From Actinoplanes sp. L3-i22 (GTDB lineage Bacteria; Actinomycetota; Actinomycetes; Mycobacteriales; Micromonosporaceae): DNA of 64,000 bases. The notes under the pieces are model-generated. The model ran no database searches. It was not told the DNA's origin and was given only the letters and a program-made list of their open reading frames with translations. A program made the translations under genes and the position numbers. Shown piece by piece: positions 8,522 through 16,300 of the stretch; the stretch's first letter is position 1; the number at the start of each line of letters is the position of its first letter. Where the stretch lies: positions 1,484,001 through 1,548,000 of the forward strand of contig NZ_AP024745.1 in NCBI RefSeq assembly GCF_019704555.1, read 5' to 3'.

Positions 8522-9088
8522 ATGGTGGCGTTCCCCGCGTTCCTGGACACCTGCGTGCTCTACCCGGCCTACCTCTGCGACACGCTGCTTCGCCTCGCCG
8601 AAGCCTCCGCGTACCGGCCGCTCTGGTCGGCCGACGTCTTCGCCGAACTGCGGCGCAACCTTATCGAGCGTGGGCTACCACCGGACCGGGTCGATCGGCG
8701 GCTCGGCCAGATGCGCCGGTCATTCCCCGACGCCCTGGTCACCGGCTACGAATCACTTGTCGACGGCATGACGAACCATCCCAAAGACCGGCACATTCTG
8801 GCTGCCGCCGTACGCGCCAACGCCGAAGTCATCGTCACCTTCAACCTCAGCGACTTCGCCGCACCGGCCCTCAAGCCGTACGACATCGCGGCCATCCACC
8901 CCGACGACTTCCTGCTCGACCAACTCGATCTCTACCCCGGATTGACCATGGACGTGCTCCGTCGCCAAGCCGCGTCCTACCAACGAACACCGAACACCGT
9001 GCCGGAGATTCTCGTCCTTCTGCAGCGCACCGGCGTGCCCAGATTCGCTGCTGAAGCGCGACGCCATCTTGATCCCCTGACCTGGTAG
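8522..9088 (+). CDS. PIN-domain ribonuclease, putative toxin
   Basis: 188 residues. The PIN acidic quartet is present: D9 in FLDTCVLYP, E42 in ADVFAELRR, D89 in HPKDRHILAAA, and D111 in TFNLSDF. It should cleave RNA with Mg2+ and be restrained by the HTH partner immediately upstream. The C-terminal 60 residues extend beyond the minimal PIN fold, as in this longer actinobacterial subfamily. The start ATG at 8522 is nine bases after the upstream stop. Because the primase-helicase, HTH and PIN genes are tightly spaced and co-directional, they may form one system. Confidence 0.87.
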   Translation: MVAFPAFLDTCVLYPAYLCDTLLRLAEASAYRPLWSADVFAELRRNLIERGLPPDRVDRRLGQMRRSFPDALVTGYESLVDGMTNHPKDRHILAAAVRANAEVIVTFNLSDFAAPALKPYDIAAIHPDDFLLDQLDLYPGLTMDVLRRQAASYQRTPNTVPEILVLLQRTGVPRFAAEARRHLDPLTW

Positions 9089-9152
9089 CGCAGCCGTCCG
9101 AGGCGGCTGAAGGCGGGTGCAAATCAGGCTAATGGGCTAGCCGGATGCCCCT

Positions 9153-9230
9153 TGAGCTGGCCAAACGTCCCGGCAGTGGATCGCCGGTAACGCTGATCGG
9201 GCGGTTCGCATGGTGTAACGTCCGGCCCAC
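9153..9230 (+). repeat. 78-bp dispersed repeat, copy A
   Basis: Begins TGAGCTGGCCAAACGTCC and ends GGTGTAACGTCCGGCCCAC. It is the most divergent of four direct copies of exactly 78 bp, with two changes in the otherwise invariant last 29 bases. It lies 64 bp after the PIN toxin stop and just before a long hairpin. Copies A and D also share the ten bases upstream (CCGGATGCSSCT). The repeat carries two imperfect 14-bp direct repeats (TGGT..AACGTCC type) 53 bp apart. Confidence 0.85.
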
Positions 9231-9242
9231 GTTGATCTTGCA

Positions 9243-9281
9243 TACGAACCATCGGCCCGGATGTCGGGCCGATGGTTCGTA
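9243..9281. terminator. Perfect 17-bp hairpin beside repeat A
   Basis: TACGAACCATCGGCCCG (9243-9259), loop GATGT, and CGGGCCGATGGTTCGTA (9265-9281), a perfect palindrome. No T run follows, so it may be a terminator of the PIN operon or a structural partner of repeat A. The rest of 9089-9507 holds no gene other than the left end of an IS. Confidence 0.7.
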
Positions 9282-9507
9282 CGGTTGGGCGCTGTCTAGC
9301 GCTGGCGAACGGTCGGCGGCGATCGTGCTGGGTCGGGGAGCGGTGCGTTGATGCTGGCGGGGAAGTCGATGTCCCGCGAGGCCCGGGATCTTGGCCGGGG
9401 CGGTGGCCATGAGAGCGCGTCACTTCGACCTGGGGCCTTACCCCTTGATCTTGGACACTTGAACCTTGGATCGTGAGGTCCGGGTAGATCAGGAGTCCTG
9501 GAGCACG

Positions 9508-9822
9508 ATGGCGAACAAGCACTATCCCGCACAGTTCAAGGCCGACGCGGTGGCGTTGTACCGGTCTCGGCCGGGCAGCACGATCGCGGTGATCGCCGCC
9601 GATCTCGGGGTCAACCGGGAGACGCTGCGCAGCTGGCTCCGCGCCGATGACCAGCGTCGTGGCGGCGGGTCCGAGCGGTCCGCGGCAGCGGCGGTGAAGC
9701 CGGAGCCGGGTTCGGTGGAGGCGGAGAACGCCGAGCTGCGCCGGCGGGTCCGTGAACTGGGGGAGGAGCGGGACATTCCGCGGAAGGCGGCCCGGTATTT
9801 CGCCGGGGAGACGCGCTGGTGA
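9508..9822 (+). CDS. IS3-family transposase OrfA
   Basis: 104 residues from the ATG at 9508 with GGAG upstream. HTH_Tnp_1 domain: YPAQFKADAVALYRSRPGST, then AADLGVNRETLRSWLRADD, then a leucine-zipper-like segment ENAELRRRVRELGEERDIPR and the stereotyped end KAARYFAGETRW. It binds the IS ends and forms the transposase with OrfB. The stop overlaps the orfB GTG by GTGA. Confidence 0.93.
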   Translation: MANKHYPAQFKADAVALYRSRPGSTIAVIAADLGVNRETLRSWLRADDQRRGGGSERSAAAAVKPEPGSVEAENAELRRRVRELGEERDIPRKAARYFAGETRW

Positions 9823-10697
9823 ACCGCTTCCAGTTCGTCGCCGACCACCAGCAGCGCTACGGCGTGAAGCGGTTGTGTCAGATCCTGGGCGTGGCCCGGT
9901 CGAGTTACTACTACTGGACATCGACCGCTGGGGCCCGGGCGGCCCGGCAGGCTGCCGACACCGTCCTGGCCCGGCTGATCCGTAAGGTCCATGCGGTCGA
10001 CAACACCTACGGGGCGCCGCGGATCACCGCCGAGCTGCGCGAGCGCGGCACGTTGGTCAACCACAAGCGTGTCGAGCGGGTGATGCGCGGTATCGGTGTG
10101 CAGGGGCTGCGGCTGCGCCGCCGGACTAGGACCACGATCAGCGATCCGGCCGCCGTCAAGGCCCCGGACCTGATCGGCCGCGACTTCACCGCCCCCGCGG
10201 TCAACCAGCGCTACGTCGGTGACATCACCTATCTGCCGGTCGGTGAGCGCGGGTTCCTCTCCCTGGCCACCGTCATCGACCTGCACTCCCGCCGCCTCGC
10301 CGGGTGGGCGATCGCCGATCACATGCGCACCGACCTGATCATCGACGCGCTCACCGCCGCCCAGCACACCCGCGGCAGCCTGGCCGGCGCGATCTTCCGC
10401 AGCGACCACGGAGCCCGATACGCATCGAAAGCCTTTGCCGCCGCCTGCACGGCGGCCGGGGTCCGGCAATCGATGAGCAAGGTCGGCAGCTCCGCCGGCA
10501 ACGCCCTCGCCGAGTCGTTCAACGCGACCTTCAAACGCGAGACCCTGCAAGGCCGCCGCGCGTTCACCGACGAACGCGACGCCCGGCTCACCAGCTTCCG
10601 CTGGCTGCACCGCTACAACACCGTCCGCCGCCACTCACGGCTCGCACAAAGTCTCTACGGGTTCAGGGGATTGCCACCTGTCCCTGTCGGTGAATGA
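9819..10697 (+). CDS. IS3-family transposase OrfB (DDE integrase), divergent C-terminus
   Basis: 292 residues. The N-terminus NRFQFVADHQQRYGVKRLCQ and an HTH_21 segment lead to the rve integrase core with DDE residues in YVGDITYLPV, FRSDHGARYAS and ALAESFNATFK. After RRHSRL the expected IS3 tail is replaced by AQSLYGFRGLPPVPVGE, suggesting a 3' truncation or read-through past the IS end. The catalytic core is complete, so catalytic potential cannot be excluded. Confidence 0.92.
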   Translation: MNRFQFVADHQQRYGVKRLCQILGVARSSYYYWTSTAGARAARQAADTVLARLIRKVHAVDNTYGAPRITAELRERGTLVNHKRVERVMRGIGVQGLRLRRRTRTTISDPAAVKAPDLIGRDFTAPAVNQRYVGDITYLPVGERGFLSLATVIDLHSRRLAGWAIADHMRTDLIIDALTAAQHTRGSLAGAIFRSDHGARYASKAFAAACTAAGVRQSMSKVGSSAGNALAESFNATFKRETLQGRRAFTDERDARLTSFRWLHRYNTVRRHSRLAQSLYGFRGLPPVPVGE

Positions 10698-10751
10698 CGC
10701 GTGCGCGCACGAAGCTGAGTTTCCGGGCGCCGTTTGTGGTGCACTGCCGGC

Positions 10752-11012
10752 TTACTCGTAGTGATATCGGCAGGAGATGATGGTGATCTCGTTGGGTTCG
10801 ACGGCGTACACCATGCGGTGTTCGTCGTCGATGCGCCGGGACCGGAGTCCGGCGAGGTTGTTCCGGAGGATCTCCGGTTTCCCGATGCCGGGTCCGTCGG
10901 GATCCCGTTTGATGTCGGCGATCAGCGCGTTGATGCGCTTGAGGGTCTTGCGGTCCTGGGTCTGCCAGTACAGGTAGTCGTCCCAGCCGTGATCGGTCCA
11001 GCTGAGCTTCAC
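10752..11012 (-). CDS. YoeB/Txe-family mRNA interferase toxin
   Basis: 86 residues from a GTG at 11012 that overlaps the antitoxin stop (GTGA), with GAGGAG just upstream. The longer frame to 11057 is unlikely for that reason. The RelE-fold YoeB signature is clear: WTDHGWDDYLYWQTQDRKTL, KPEILRNNLAGLRSRRIDDE, then HRMVYAVE and the C-terminal ISCRYHYE with the conserved His-Tyr. It should cleave mRNA on the ribosome when free of its antitoxin. It is transcribed second in a two-gene operon. Confidence 0.94.
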   Translation of the reverse strand: MKLSWTDHGWDDYLYWQTQDRKTLKRINALIADIKRDPDGPGIGKPEILRNNLAGLRSRRIDDEHRMVYAVEPNEITIISCRYHYE

Positions 11013-11266
11013 TCCTCGGGGCCGAACTCGCGCTCGGTGGCTCGGCCGGCCCGCCACTGCTCGACGCTTTCGGCGAGGCGCTTCGCGTTCGCCGGGGAGC
11101 GAAGCAGGTAGTTGGTCTCCATGATCGAATCCCAGTCGTCCTTGCTCACCAGGACTGCGTTGCCCCGTTTGGACACGATCTCGATCGGGGTGTGGTCTTC
11201 GTTGACCCGTTCGATGAGCGGGAAGAGGGTCTTACGTGCCTCGCTGGCGCTGATCGCGGCAGTCAC
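11009..11266 (-). CDS. Phd/YefM-family antitoxin
   Basis: 85 residues. The N-terminus ISASEARKTLFPLIERVNED and TPIEIVSKRGNAVLVSKDDW form the standard Phd/YefM DNA-binding dimer, and the acidic C-terminus (ATEREFGPEE) wraps the toxin. Its stop overlaps the toxin start. A perfect palindrome lies 10 bp upstream of the ATG at 11266, the likely operator for autorepression. Confidence 0.94.
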   Translation of the reverse strand: MTAAISASEARKTLFPLIERVNEDHTPIEIVSKRGNAVLVSKDDWDSIMETNYLLRSPANAKRLAESVEQWRAGRATEREFGPEE

Positions 11267-11276
11267 GATGCCTCCT

Positions 11277-11304
11277 AAAGTGGTACCTGAAACGGTACCA
11301 CTTT
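11277..11304. promoter_or_regulatory. Operator palindrome of the yefM/yoeB-like operon
   Basis: AAAGTGGTACC (11277-11287), spacer TGAAAC, GGTACCACTTT (11294-11304). These are perfect 11-bp arms directly upstream of the antitoxin start, as expected for an autoregulated toxin-antitoxin operon. Confidence 0.8.
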
Positions 11305-11398
11305 CATGACTGGGATGGCTGCTAGGAAGCTGACCTACGTCATGATCGAGAAGTGAGCCGAGTCCAGGTGCGGCGTTCGACTATGTCTGCCGGCCGCG

Positions 11399-11476
11399 TG
11401 AACTGGTCAAATGCCCCGAAAATGGATTTCCAGGGACGGTGGTGACGTGGTTCGCATGGTGCAACGTCCGGCCCAC
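11399..11476 (+). repeat. 78-bp dispersed repeat, copy B
   Basis: Starts TGAACTGGTCAAATGCCCC and ends TGGTTCGCATGGTGCAACGT plus CCGGCCCAC. The last 29 bases are identical to copies C and D, while the central 30 or so bases differ. It lies 95 bp beyond the antitoxin operator, on the upstream side of that minus-strand operon. Confidence 0.9.
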
Positions 11477-11918
11477 CAGGTTTGGCGTTGCCGGTCGGCG
11501 TTGCTGTCGCGGTGATGGGCTCGCGCCTGGCTGATCGCGTTGGCGATGCGCCCTCTCTGAAGTGTTGTCGTCAGTGGGCAGAACACGTAGCGCGGTCACC
11601 AGGTCGGGGTCATTTTGGTGATGCGCGTGTGATGCTTCGTCGTCCGTGCGAACCCGCCGCCGAACTCCAACCCATTGAGGGCGTCCACCCACGAGTGCGC
11701 GGCGATCTCGCTCGACGTGCGGGTCGCGGTCGTAGCGGAGCCGGGACGGGCCGGGCACATCTTCGGGCGGTCGGGCTGGCAGCCCACCGCATAAGCCCGC
11801 GCTGGTTTCATGGTCTTGGGCGAGTGACCCATCGCCGGCTGGCCGAAGGGCTGATGGGGCTGCCTGGTATCGCGGTTAATGTTTGTTCGATGCAGAGACG
11901 GGCTCGGTGGTGCGAGGC
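11477..11918. other. Intergenic stretch without a convincing gene
   Basis: About 440 bp between repeat B and the zinc-ribbon membrane protein gene. Open frames exist on both strands, but they lack ribosome sites and recognisable domains. It contains CG-rich short inverted repeats but no clear terminator. The last 60 bp probably hold the promoter of the following gene. Confidence 0.5.
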
Positions 11919-12956
11919 GTGACGAGGTATCAACGTCGAGGCCATTGGCGCCGGAGTCCGGGTGGTGGCCGCCATTGGGTGAGCACTCACAGCGTGACCC
12001 GGTCGTCCGGCCGATCCCTCCGGACGCCTCGTCGAAGCTACTCGAGCAGGTCGTACGCGGCGCCGGCCTCGGCTCGGCGCGGCAGCACCGTGACGGGGTG
12101 GCTCAGCCCCAACGCGCGCTGCCCGGTCTGCGGCGCGTCGGTCTACTTTTACGCGAACCAGAACGGCAGCCGCGTCTTCTTCGATGATGTGGGCCCGCCC
12201 TGGCCCAAGCACCCGTGCACCGACAACGGGGCGACGATCGGTTCGGGCAGGGCGCCCAGCCGACACGATTTCAGTTCCACGCGGACGCCGAGCCGGTGGC
12301 ACGACCAGGCGTGGAGGTCGTACGCGGTTAAGGAAATCAGGTCCGAGGGTGGCTACTCGCGGATCTCACTGTCGGCGCTGGCAGGGCCGGGTCTCGGGCC
12401 CTCGCGTACGGTCTCGGGACAGCCGCCGCTGCGGGCTGATGACCTGGTTTTCGTGAACGGCCGTCGGATTTCCTATTTCGATCCCGCCTCGGGCGAGCCC
12501 GTGGTGGTCGAGGACGCCGGACCCACCGCCCGGACCGCCCAAAAGCTGGTCACCGAGCGGGACAAACAGCACGTCACGGCTAGACTGTCCGATCGGGTTG
12601 CTGCCAACGAGATCACGGTCGACGAGGCGGCCGCGATGACGGCGGGCGTGTTGTCTGCCCGTACACGAGGGGACCTGGCCAGCGTACTTAAGATCGATGT
12701 GACCGATCTGAAGGTCGCGCCGCCGCGCCCTGGCGACCTGTTGCTGCTGGCAATCGGTTTTGTCCTCATGGTGGCGGCATTCAGTATTGCCGATGGCACG
12801 CCGTCCGTCCTCTCGATGACTCCCGGACTGGTCCTCGCGGGATCGGCGGTGTATCGACTCAACCCGGACATGGAACGTGGGGCGAGGGTCGTGTTAGGCG
12901 TGATTGCCGCCCTGGCCTTGCTCTGTCCCGTCAGTGTCGTAGGGGTGCTGATCTAG
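11919..12956 (+). CDS. Zinc-ribbon protein with two C-terminal membrane segments, unknown function
   Basis: 345 residues from the GTG at 11919. A TTG at 11883 is also in frame, but the family-like N-terminus TRYQRRGHWRRSPGGGRHWV followed by VSTHSVTRSS begins here. Residues about 65-105 carry CPVCGASVYFYANQNGSRVF and FDDVGPPWPKHPC, a zinc-ribbon-like motif (CPxC...HPC). The middle is polar. Two hydrophobic segments near the end (LLLLAIGFVLMVAAFSIA and LGVIAALALLCPVSVVGVLI) probably anchor it in the membrane. Similar actinobacterial proteins are, as far as I know, uncharacterised. It sits alone between repeats B and C, whose 5' end begins eight bases after its stop. Confidence 0.75.
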   Translation: MTRYQRRGHWRRSPGGGRHWVSTHSVTRSSGRSLRTPRRSYSSRSYAAPASARRGSTVTGWLSPNARCPVCGASVYFYANQNGSRVFFDDVGPPWPKHPCTDNGATIGSGRAPSRHDFSSTRTPSRWHDQAWRSYAVKEIRSEGGYSRISLSALAGPGLGPSRTVSGQPPLRADDLVFVNGRRISYFDPASGEPVVVEDAGPTARTAQKLVTERDKQHVTARLSDRVAANEITVDEAAAMTAGVLSARTRGDLASVLKIDVTDLKVAPPRPGDLLLLAIGFVLMVAAFSIADGTPSVLSMTPGLVLAGSAVYRLNPDMERGARVVLGVIAALALLCPVSVVGVLI

Positions 12957-12963
12957 GCTCCCG

Positions 12964-13041
12964 TGAACTGGTCAAACGTCCTGTTAGTGGGTGGCCCGGT
13001 ACGACGTTGACGTGGTTCGCATGGTGCAACGTCCGGCCCAC
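12964..13041 (+). repeat. 78-bp dispersed repeat, copy C
   Basis: Starts TGAACTGGTCAAACGTCC and shares the last 29 bases exactly with B and D. It lies eight bases after the stop of the upstream + gene, the position a cassette-associated site would take. A degenerate left-half-like copy (TGAGCTGGGAAAATGCTCCC) may follow at 13094. Confidence 0.9.
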
Positions 13042-13111
13042 GATATGATATTCGCGAGTAATGTCCATTTCGTGATGCTCGCGATACGTCGCTTGAGCTG
13101 GGAAAATGCTC

Positions 13112-13135
13112 CCGAGGGTGGCGTTGCACCCTCGG
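13112..13135. terminator. Hairpin between convergent genes
   Basis: CCGAGGGTG, loop GCGTTG, CACCCTCGG: a perfect 9-bp stem in the gap between the + gene ending at 12956 and the - gene ending at 13309. There is no T run. The remainder of 13042-13308 shows no gene. Confidence 0.5.
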
Positions 13136-13308
13136 CGATAGCCGGGTTTGACGATCGATTAGATCGCGCATACTCGCTGGCCGCACGTCGCCGAGCGGAC
13201 GGACATCTCTCGACCTTGATGGCGCCGAGGCCGTACTCCGCGAATCCGTACGGTTTGTGCACACGTAACGGCGAAGCCCGAGAACCGGTGCCCCGATCAG
13301 ATTGGGTC

Positions 13309-16300
13309 TCAGCTGCGCTTGTTGGCTCGCTGAGACGAGGCTTTCTTGGGTGCTGACTTCGAGCTGAGGTCGATGTCCTGTGTCCATCGACCTCGCCCAG
13401 TAGGGGTCCATTTCGGGCAGGTGTCCGCGTAGCAGCGCCAGTACCAGATTCCGTTATGCCGTCGGCGAAGATCGACTTGAGGGCTGCCGCAGACACCGCA
13501 GGGTGGCTGGTGAGAGAAGATGGCAGCGTTTTCATGTTCGAGCAGTTTCCGCGCGAAATGTGAGCCACGCATTGCCACCATCACCTCGCGGGTCCACCGC
13601 TGTGACAGGACATTCAGGCTGCCGAGCAGCGTTGTCTGTTCGTCGATGACGGCAATCTTCTGGTGCATGACGTTGACCTCGACGACCGTGTGAAGTACGG
13701 CTCGCAGGTCGGCCAAGAACCCTTGGTGCTCAGGTTCGCGCTGCACCTTGTCGCCCGGATCCCGTACGAAAAGGGTGATACGGACGCCGCGATCGACGGC
13801 CGCGCGCAACAGCGGCAGAACAGACCGCACGCGGGTAGTGGTCCACGGTGCCCATAGCCAGATCGACTGTCGCGCTGATGCGATGTGATCGGCGAACACC
13901 TCGTAGAACGTCCGCTCGTCGTGAATATCCTCGACGCGGACGTGCTGTGCCAGCAGTTCGGCCAGCTCGCCCGTGAAGCTCCCGGCGAGGTACGCCAGAT
14001 CGTCCTCCGGGGTAGTCGTCGGGGTAACCAGACAGTTGGCGCGGATGACCCGGGCCTGTTTCTGCCTGACGAGTTCGGCGAGGTGGCCGAAGGGCGTGTC
14101 CGCTGCAGCGGCCTCGATCCGCCTCAGGCTAGCGATCAGGTAGAGACGGTGCTGAGTACGGGTGATCGCGACGTTGAAGAGCCGGATACCGTCACGCAGG
14201 AAGGCGCTCTTGGTGCGGTTGGCCTCGGCCATCCAGCGACTGTCGTACTCGTCCTCGACCGTGTCGAAGACGACGATCGGGAACTCGCGTCCCTGAAAAC
14301 GGTGCGCGGTACCGACTTCGGTCACCAGGGTTGTTCCGGTCTCGTGGTCACGAAGCGCTTCCAATGTCGCCTCGACCTGCCGGCCGTACGGGGTCACGAT
14401 GCCCGTACGCTCTCCTCGACTCTGATGAAAGTCGGAAAGGACACGAGCGAGCAGCGCACCGGCTGGCCACCATCCTTTGAACCGCCCATCACTTCGTACA
14501 CGGCCAATCTCACCGAGGTCATCGACGTCAACGACCAAGATTTCCGGATCGCTCTCGACGTGCGAACGGATTGACTCGCCGGGCTTCAGGCGGCCGTCGT
14601 AGGCGATCGCGTTGGCCAAGCCCATGATCTGCGGCCCGAAGCGGTGTTGGACGTTGAGCATGGTGCACCCTGGATGGCGCTCGGCGTCTTCCGCTGAGGA
14701 GATTCCGCAGTGCGCGAAGACATCCGGGATCAGCCACTTCTTCACGTCCGCCCGGTCAGCTTTGCCGACCTCTGCGTTGTCGATGATGGCGCCGAGCTGC
14801 ATGAAATCGCCGAACATGACGGCCGCCTGGGTGGCGCGGGATACCGCGAGCAGTACCTCGGGAATATTCGCGGCGCCGACCTCGTCGACCAGCACGACAT
14901 CGTACGGCCCGTCCATCAGCGGTTTGCTGGTGCGCAATCGGGCGAGGGTGGTGGCGACCAGGTGAGCTTCGCGGATGATCTCGCCTTCGGCGTCGCGGCT
15001 CAACCGGGCGTATTGCTCCTGCACCCTGGCATACTCGGCTTCCAGGCGGCTCCAATCACCTTCGGAAGCACTGAGCCGGGTACGCAAGACTCGCATCTTC
15101 GCGTCGAGGGTCACCAGGTCACGTTGTTCCGCCTCGGCGAGCAAGGTGCGTTGTGCTTCAGTCGGTGATGCGGCCTCGGCTGCAAGCAGACGCTGCTGTG
15201 CGGCATCCATACGAGACGTGGTCTCATCGGCGATCGTGGCCGTTTTCTCCAACTCTTGGCGCGCGCCCAGCAAGGAAGCCTGCGCCGCTCGAATGTCCGC
15301 CCGGCTGTAGCCGGCCGCAGTGGTCAACTGCTCGATCCGAACCCGAGCTCGGTGTTGTTGACGGTCGACGAGTTCCTTCGCTTCGCGTGCACTCAGATCG
15401 GCGTCATGCGCCCGCGTTCTGGCCTGTTCCTCATCGGATACCAGCTTCTTCAGCCGGCCGCGATCGCGAAACCGGGGAAAGCGCCGCCCGTCGCTGAGGT
15501 CGCGGATTTCGGCTTGGATCAGATTCGCGGCATGACTCGCCTGCAGGGCGCGTGCGGCCTGACCGTCGGCTGCCGCAACGAGCTCGGTGATCTCTTGATC
15601 GAGCCGGTCGATTTCGGTATAGGCCCGGCGAGCTGCGTCAAGATCACGCCAGTGGCCCTCCGCGGCGTCGCGAGTCGTCGTTGCGTTCGCCAGACGGGCA
15701 TGGGCGACGTGCGAAGCTTCCTTTTCCGCGGCCAAGTTGGCTGCTAACTGAGGTACCGAGGCCACGGCAGCTGCGGCGCTCCTTGCTCGGTGGTAGGCGT
15801 CTGCGTCAAAGCCGGCAAGCTCGTTCTCCAGCCGGGCCAATTCAGTGCGCTCCTTGCGGATCAGCACCAGGCGTTGCTCGATCTTGGATCGTTCCTGGCT
15901 GACCGTCGCCAGCCGCTGCTCGACCAGGAACGGCAGACAGACATCGGGATGTTCGAGAACTTCCGGATGGTGAGGCGGGCCGACACGCAACAGATGGCCA
16001 TGCTGATGTCGCTTGCTCCGTACCGCGCCGAGTAGAGCGTTGTCCACGGCGATGTTGGTCGAGGACACCAGCAAGACCCGTTTGCCGCCTCGGACCAGGG
16101 CATCTATCGCCTCGGTGAGCACGCGAGTCTTTCCCGTCCCGGGAGGACCCCACACGAGATGGACCCCGCGGCCCAGACATGCTGCGCGTGCGGCGTCCTG
16201 GGCCGGAGTGAACCCGCTGACGTGAGGCGGATGACTCGGCGCCGCGGTGAGTCGTCCCGCTGCGAGATCATGTGCCAGACCGGCTTCGCGCAGCCCGGCG

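Larger units (their letters stand above)
9460..10697 (+). mobile_element. IS3-family insertion sequence (probably IS51 group), 3' end altered
   Basis: orfA and orfB with the GTGA overlap of IS3 elements. A TGAACC at 9460 and an inverted GGTTCA at 10660-10665 are plausible terminal bases, giving about 1.2 kb. I see no clear target-site duplication. The orfB tail departs from family expectation after RRHSRL, so the right end may be deleted or rearranged. It lies between repeats A and B and probably inserted into that module. Confidence 0.8.

Noticed and set aside
11477..11918. Overlapping frames on both strands between repeat B and the zinc-ribbon gene
   Set aside because: No ribosome sites, domains or consistent codon bias; they exclude each other.
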